A DNA stretch of 64,000 nt. It comes from Hippasteria phrygiana. Lineage: Eukaryota > Echinodermata > Asteroidea > Valvatida > Goniasteridae. This document shows, one piece after another, positions 59,701-64,000 of this stretch; the stretch's first letter is position 1, and each line of letters opens with the position of its first letter. Location: positions 310,001-374,000 of the forward strand of contig JAZGUH010000196.1 of the NCBI GenBank assembly GCA_037893225.1. Direction: 5' to 3'. The notes below the pieces were generated by a model. The model was not told the origin of the DNA. It ran no database searches and saw only the letters and a list, made by a program, of their open reading frames with translations. Made by a program: the position numbers and the translations under genes.

Positions 59701-62700
59701 CATGGGGCTTTCAATGATTTCATTACCGATAACCAGGAGGATGTCTCGTGGCATAGCAGCATACATGCCTGTTTGTCAACAAAATGTTTATTGTTGTACC
59801 ATCAAATACATTGCTTTTAAAGCTAAGTAGTGATTTCCTATCCGCATTGATGGAATAAACGTGTTAATGACAGTATAACAAAGGAAAAAACAGAACTGTT
59901 CCGATGTCCATTTTATGCAGGGGCTGATTTTAGACACACATCGTCCTAATCTCCCTGTCGGTTTTAAATAGGAAATTACATCCAAGAGGTTCACAGTGTG
60001 ACATAACCATTGTCATTTTCACAAGATTATTGTATTCAACATGTACACTTTTTAGCCTTTTTTTGTCACAGTATACATTATCAAATTCGAAATTTTACTC
60101 AACTTCTTAAAGATTTCTATAATATTTTATTATCAATTTTACAACCCATTTTCCACACTCACTTTTTTACCAGTACATCTTGAGTTAATTTAAAAAAAAG
60201 CATTTTACCAACCTACAGTAAAATCGCGATAACTCGAAGCTCAAGGGGGAAAATATTCGAGATATCCGGAATTCGACTTAAGCGAAGTCCCGAAATGTTC
60301 AACAGTCCTATCATTTACGCGTATACGTATGTACATGAATGGCTCCACCGTGCTATGCCGGGCTATAGATCAGACACGTTATTTGAAACAATTTCCTGTA
60401 TCACTGTAGCATTTTTCACATTAAAAAAATCATCACTTTACTAAAATTCTATATTGTTCTTACCTAAAAGTATCTCTTGTATAAACATGGCAATAAACCA
60501 CCAAATGTCATTATCTAACTGTGTGTAGGAAAGCTATATTTCGTGTCACGTTTGCCTGAGGAACTCTGCATATGCAATCTCAGGCCTCAAATTTAAGATT
60601 TTCTAGGACACGGCCATTTTGCCTTCGATAATGAAAAATTTGGCAGGGCACCAAGGCCAATGGCATGTTTTTTAAAGGCCATTCATTATTACTTCTATTA
60701 GAAATATTCTGTGAAGCCCTGTAAAACTCTACAAGCTCTGTAAAACTCCACAGATACATGTACATTTACAGAATATTTGTCGCTTCAATCAATCTTTTCA
60801 TGCCATTTTTACAAACTTCAGGTTATTATAAACAACACACAATACATCGGTCATACAATGAATGATGCCATGCGCCGCACGTACACAACTCCATGATGAA
60901 AGCGCCAGCGAACTTGACAACCAACTTGGTCGATTTTGTCTGGTAACCTATGCACAAAATATAACCTGGGTACCAGGCAAAATCGACAAGTGGTTGGCAA
61001 ATAGTCGCTAATTGAACTTGGCCGTACCATACGTGTACGTGCTTTAGATTAAATCTGGCTTCTGCACCCTGCATTCGAAATTAAAATGCTGATGGAGGGA
61101 TCAAAACCAGTCTATATCAAGCTTCGTGTCGTATGCATGCTGCAGCAGCCGTACGTACATACATGTAGTACATACCGGTACCGGTCTGGCCCACGTGCAC
61201 CGTTGCCGCGCTGCGCCGGCCGGCCCGGCCAGGTGGGTACGCGTGGGCCAGCAACGAGGGCACTATAACAGCCAGTTGGAAAAAGGGCACGGCAAGACTG
61301 GCCGTGAAGAGTGCGATTTTGTGAAGGGCACCACGGCAAACTTAAGGGCATCGACGGCACTGGCCGTCATGGCCGCCGTTAAATTTGAGGCCTGCAATCT
61401 GCATGCACTTGGGCGGTCACGTGACCGAGGGCACACTATTGTGAGTTTTCATGGATCCATATGCATTGTTTTTGGTTTTTCTTTTTATCTTTTTCCCCTT
61501 TTCTTATCGCTGATTTTGCACTAGTGTCTTACTACTGAGAAATCTCAAAGTGAAATGACGCCTTGTTTAAAGTTTTAGGCTTTGATTTCGGCGCACGTCG
61601 CATCCTCAGAAATTGCTACGCGGTCACGTGGACACCGGCCGCATTGAGCCAGTGATTTTCTATCCGGTCATATGTCCACTGCACTAAGCCAGCTTCTTCC
61701 TCTGATTGGACAGACAGCTTGAAAGCCAGGCGCGTGCGGCATCCTCAAAGGTTTTCAATGCGACCATTTGGACACCGCAAAGACTAGAGCCAGCTATTCG
61801 ACTGTCAATGTACGTGTGCGGGCAACCATTGCGCAAGCTGTAGTGATCTGGCCAGAACAAAAACAAGGATTGATTGCGGTTATGGTCGATTGTTGTGCTT
61901 ATGAATACCAAATCTATCACAATGGCACGTTCACACTCTCTACGTCTTGAAAAGACAAAGGCGATAGCAATTATGACTCATGAAAAAAGTTTCGTGATCG
62001 TTGACACTTTTTTGTGGCAGCGGATTCTTTTGGACTGGCTGGAAGAAAATTCGAGTTACACAGATTCACCGGTGCCGGCAATTCGAGTTACGGGAGTATT
62101 TATGTAAACAATATCCTATTTTTCCGGGAATGTAGTATAGCTTCGAGATAAGCGGAGATTCAAGTTATCCGAGTTTGAGTTATCGCGATTTTACTGTAGG
62201 AAATATGGCTACTTTGGGTTTGCCTAAAAAAAAATGACGTTGAGGAAAACTCCATTGAAGTTGCATGGGCAACAGTTCTCTACAGAAGTGTGGGTCGGTT
62301 CTACAAGAGAATAACTACATGCATTATCTACAGTCTATTGCTGATACAAAGAACTTTCTTTACAACAAATACAATGTAAGATCTTAAATGTTCATTATCT
62401 GAAGAGTGTATGCTCTGAAATACTAAAGTATATGGCAGCAAAGACTGGTGAACAAAAACCACCAGGCTTGAAAAAGGAGCTAGAGCCCTCTGGGAGACGA
62501 TGCATATGTACAATTCTACGGATAAGATGAAAACAGTAGACTTAACAGTTTAATCAACAGGCTCTGTGTTGGTGTAGTAAGTAAAAGTGATGGACATTTT
62601 GAATCAGTATCATATTCTTGTCACTGAAGAGTGAAATTTCATGGCCAGTATACATATCTCACCTGTTGAGGTGAAGTCCGGAGTGGTGTACTCTTTCTGG

Positions 62701-62858
62701 AAGTCCACTGGTTCTGGCCGACGGACAGTCACCCCTTCATGCTGGAGGATGTTACATAACTCCTCAATCTCGCCTTGAGCCTTGGCAAGGTGCTCAAACG
62801 GGAAGGGACTTCCCCCGAACCTCTTGAAGAATTCCCAGTGCTTCTCGTAGGTGTTGGC
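47491..62858 (-). CDS. GATM: Glycine amidinotransferase (AGAT), last five coding exons, 5' end outside window
   Basis: Transfers the amidino group from arginine to glycine to give guanidinoacetate, the first step of creatine synthesis, in the mitochondrial intermembrane space in vertebrates. Exons 62858-62663, 59768-59578, 51684-51547, 49851-49623 and 47717-47491 join in phase into 326 residues, corresponding to about residue 97 to the end of the 423-residue human protein. The catalytic triad known from the human enzyme is present: Asp in CFDAADF (human 254), His in [10 protein letters not shown] (303), Cys in GGFHCWTSD (407). Human Cys410 is Ser here. The transit peptide and first 90 or so residues must be encoded beyond 64000. 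Introns hold many mobile elements. Confidence 0.95.
47785..48065. repeat. Duplicated intron segment (copy 1), last GATM intron
   Basis: AGTAGTTTTTGTTGATA, GGCATGTTCTGTACTCACAA, GACAGTGTGTAA and GAGATTTCATTTTT recur in order at 48705-49035. Copy 1 begins about 70 bases from the terminal exon. Confidence 0.7.
48155..48260 (+). repeat. tRNA-like fragment, probable SINE head, in the last GATM intron
   Basis: GGAGGTCATGGGTTCGATTC (B box at 48184-48194) with a weak A-box-like TAGCCTGATAAG 50 bases upstream, then a body ending CACCGAGCATACAGTGC. It could be a third SINE family. Confidence 0.4.
48705..49035. repeat. Duplicated intron segment (copy 2), last GATM intron
   Basis: Direct-orientation partner of 47785-48065, about 920 bp away; divergence is moderate, with short indels. 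Confidence 0.7.
49623..49851 (-). CDS. GATM: GATM exon with catalytic His
   Basis: Acceptor CCATTGCAG, donor GTGAGG. Encodes [14 protein letters not shown] and [18 protein letters not shown] (His equals human 303), then [17 protein letters not shown]. Confidence 0.95.
50154..50224. repeat. 71-bp near-perfect hairpin
   Basis: GTGGACATTCTTTGATTGGA ATGGGC and its complement form a 26-base stem with one mismatch around a 19-base loop that holds GGACGCTTTGCGTCC. In a GATM intron. Confidence 0.7.
50325..50715 (+). repeat. AATCCTCC-rich repeat (diverged copy)
   Basis: ATCCTCCGATTGCCC, AATCCTCTAAAATCCTCCC and CCTCAATCC words, twice separated by a segment with TATCATGT and GTGTGAA near 50475 and 50615. 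In a GATM intron. Confidence 0.5.
51050..51265. repeat. Repeat with TTCCATAATCTGGAAC (copy 2)
   Basis: Same arrangement as 14470-14695. In a GATM intron 280 bases below the exon with the catalytic Asp. Confidence 0.6.
51547..51684 (-). CDS. GATM: GATM exon with catalytic Asp
   Basis: 46 codons, phase 0-0. Acceptor AAAATCAG, donor GTAAGC. Encodes [20 protein letters not shown], where the first Asp corresponds to human Asp254, then [11 protein letters not shown]. Confidence 0.95.
53560..53640 (+). repeat. AAAAC microsatellite
   Basis: (CAAAA)n from 53570 to about 53605, continuing imperfectly. Confidence 0.85.
53730..54000 (-). repeat. Dispersed repeat with CCCTTAAC ends (copy 2, truncated)
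   Basis: Aligns with 9331-9659 in reverse through CTGCGCGCGTTCGTTTGGCT and TGGAGGATTTTAACTGGCCC. The match stops near 54000, where unrelated sequence with an LTR-like layout begins. Confidence 0.75.
54018..54698 (+). mobile_element. Possible solo LTR
   Basis: GGTTA precedes (54013-54017) and follows (54699-54703) a 681-bp segment beginning TGTAACTACC. It has a TATA-like TCTATATAAGAC (54120) and AATAAA (54620), the layout of an LTR promoter and poly(A) site, plus CCTTGGCCCCA three times. The end TTCTT is not the usual CA and no retroviral coding sequence is near, so confidence is low. Confidence 0.3.
54750..55110. repeat. Copy of the TGACGTCA-rich repeat
   Basis: Shares GAATTTCGAAATTAGCATRT, TCTGTTGTCGAGATATGG and CATGACGTCGCA words with 7100-7350. 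In a GATM intron. Confidence 0.65.
55130..55331 (-). mobile_element. Degraded MITE copy, TTAACCCCTT family
   Basis: Reverse orientation: CACAATACCATAATGGATTG and GCAGCCAAGTGAAACAAGAG match the family interior, closest to the 41.9 kb copy; it ends TAGCAATGTAGGGGTTAA. Confidence 0.55.
55420..55870. repeat. Second GATM-intron copy of the TGACGTCA-rich repeat
   Basis: Same order of words as the 54.75 kb copy (GTGATGATCGGACCTAC, AAATTAGCATGTTCTGTTG, TAACACATGCTGGCC), about 680 bp further on, with a degraded MITE between. Confidence 0.65.
57114..59165. mobile_element. Large foldback element, about 2.05 kb, in a GATM intron
   Basis: Arms of about 620 bp (57114-57760 and 58540-59165) begin near GCCGCACACGAGAGCTATCT and match closely through blocks such as GAATGATCAGTTGATTAATT. 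The 780 bp centre includes a TTA microsatellite (58017-58044). No transposase was recognised. The open frames in each arm mirror each other and are not evidence of genes. Confidence 0.8.
58008..58045 (+). repeat. TTA microsatellite
   Basis: T12 followed by about nine ATT units, in the centre of the 57.1 kb foldback element. Confidence 0.85.
59578..59768 (-). CDS. GATM: GATM exon with [16 protein letters not shown]
   Basis: Acceptor TTGACAAACAG. The donor is the weak GTACTT, but phase 0 is required because the next exon continues LYDM|KYPIA in register with the family. Encodes [20 protein letters not shown] and [18 protein letters not shown]. Confidence 0.9.
60216..62196. mobile_element. pogo/Tigger-like DNA transposon, TA target site, non-autonomous
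   Basis: CAGTAAAATCGCGATAACTC starts at 60216 and its complement ends at 62196; TA stands on both outer sides (60214-60215 and 62197-62198). Terminal CAGT with TA duplication and a GATAACTCGA-type repeat fit the pogo branch of Tc1/mariner. Inside is a second inverted pair around CAGGCCTCAAATTTAA (60590) and TTAAATTTGAGGCCTG (61380), plus a GC-rich hairpin at 61181-61251. I could not recognise a DDE transposase. Confidence 0.7.
62663..62858 (-). CDS. GATM: GATM exon beginning ANTYEKHW
   Basis: Acceptor TTCATTCAG, donor GTGAGA. Contains 65 codons plus 1 base, including [20 protein letters not shown] and TTPDFTST. It starts in phase 0 at the same residue as the human ANTYEK segment. Confidence 0.93.
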
Positions 62859-63019
62859 CTGAATGAATCGAGAGAATGACAAGCTGTCACTTACCAAACA
62901 AGGAATATAGTGCAAATATACACGCAAATATCCACTGGACCACTGGGCTAGTAGTACAGGTAATCAGCTGGACCAGAATATTTTTTTGGGCTGATAACTA
63001 TATTTTACAATAGGGGACC

Positions 63020-63393
63020 TTTGAGACGCTGGTGGCAGCAGACATACCGGTCCTTTTCTTTTCTCATCAGTCGTGCACATGCTCGGAACTACACGCACAT
63101 GCTCGGAACTACACGCACATGCTCGGAACTACGCGCACATGCTCGGAACTACGCGCACATGCTCGGAACTACGCGCACATGCTCGGAACTACGCGCACAT
63201 GCTCGGAACTACGCGCACATGCTCGGAACTACGCGCACATGCTCGGAACTACGCGCACATGCTCGGAACTACGCGCACATGCTCGGAACTACACGCACAT
63301 GCTCGGAACTACACGCACATGCTCGGAACTACACGCACATGCTCAGAACTAGCAAAAAGGACTGGTGTGTGTGCTGCCACCAGCATCTCAAAA
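63020..63393. mobile_element. TIR element with a 20-bp minisatellite core
   Basis: Inverted arms of about 40 bp (from TTTGAGACGCTGGTGGCAGC at 63020, and the matching AAAAGGACTGGTGTGTGTGC...CATCTCAAA side ending 63393) enclose 14 copies of GCTCGGAACTACRCGCACAT (63073-63350). Units in the middle have ACGCGC and those near the ends ACACGC. It lies upstream of the first in-window GATM exon. The array is open in three frames only because its 20-bp period has no stop codon there; it is not a gene. Confidence 0.8.
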
Positions 63394-63700
63394 GTTTCAC
63401 AGGAGTCGGCTTGCTAGGTGGAGGTGCTACTGAAGTGTTCTAGGAAGTGGGCGTTGGCGTGAGAGTTGTAACAATAGGATAAATAATATTAGTTACCATT
63501 TGAATTTCAAAATATCGTTTCTGAAGATAGTTGACAATTAAACACAAGCGACAAGAACATTACAAATTTGTGCCGATGTACTGGGATGTACCCAGGTGAC
63601 GCATAGTTCTTGAGAAAAGAATATTTGAAACTTTTGCTCGTTGTACAGTTTAAAAAGTCTAATTGCAGAAAACAAGCTTTTGAAAGAAAAGTACATTAGC

Positions 63701-63836
63701 TAACCCTAACCCTGCCAGATGCAGTACAGTGCATCTGTGCCGACAGCTTCACTGTGTCAGTGTGACAAAGTATGCAATCTGATGCATCTGGTAGGGTTCT
63801 ACTAGCCAAAATGCCCTGGAGGGATTATAGGATTAA
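63701..63836 (+). mobile_element. TTAACCCTAACCCT MITE (copy 3)
   Basis: TAACCCTAACCCTGCCAGAT start, interior CAGTGCATCTGTG and GTGACAAAGTATGCAATC; the right end has decayed to GGAGGGATTATAGGATTAA. Confidence 0.7.
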
Positions 63837-64000
63837 TATCTTCTTTTTCAGTCTTTCTTTTACAAAAAGTAAACATTTCTGCACCAAAATATCAAATAAA
63901 AAATGTCAATTGTCACACATTTCTCAATGTTCTCTAACTTCAATGGCCGATTTTATGGGAAACCCATTTTTACAAAGCAAATCATACAAACTCATTTGCT

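Noticed and set aside
63021..63443. Three overlapping open frames of 106-140 codons with MLGTTRTCSELRAHARNYAH repeats
   Set aside because: By-product of the 14-unit 20-bp array; all frames of the repeat are open and none shows codon constraint.

Overview
The window is animal nuclear DNA: AT-rich, with split genes, long introns, many dispersed repeats and no operons. The gene content (a DCC/neogenin-like Ig receptor start, TMEM161, GATM), the abundance of TACATGTA words and the tRNA-derived SINEs suggest a marine invertebrate deuterostome, perhaps an echinoderm. That placement is inference. Exon limits come from GT/AG sites, phase agreement between neighbouring exons and remembered protein families; no transcript or database was consulted.

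Three genes can be supported. (1) Minus strand, 19141 to 15710: a signal-peptide exon and a one-exon Ig domain whose phases match, the 5' part of a secreted or membrane Ig-superfamily gene whose later exons I could not find. (2) Plus strand, 29296 to 38816: nine coding exons of TMEM161 running to the stop codon and a poly(A) signal. Only the initiator Met is missing, apparently on a small upstream exon. (3) Minus strand, 62858 to 47491: the last five coding exons of GATM (glycine amidinotransferase, first step of creatine synthesis), with the catalytic Asp, His and Cys all kept. Its 5' exons lie beyond the right edge. TMEM161 and GATM converge, with about 8.7 kb between them. No functional link among the three genes is evident.

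Layout: 1-15.4 kb is repeat-rich with no confirmed gene (two candidate first exons near 5.83 and 13.8 kb). 15.7-19.1 kb is the Ig gene. 19.5-27.4 kb is dominated by large foldback elements, with a divergent promoter-like site at 23.8 kb. 28-39 kb is TMEM161. 39-47.4 kb is intergenic and holds a SINE, the 3' end of a LINE and duplicated segments. 47.5-62.9 kb is GATM, whose long third-last intron hosts further repeats; its second exon-to-exon gap holds a 2 kb pogo-like element.

The most unusual signal is structural. At least three unrelated terminal-inverted-repeat families carry tandem arrays in their arms or core (11-bp, 20-bp, and GTGAAAA-type words), and several foldback elements are near-perfect hairpins, one flanked by a 9-bp and another by a 10-bp target duplication. 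A separate 20-bp minisatellite inside a TMEM161 intron carries an E-box (CACGTG) in nearly every unit.
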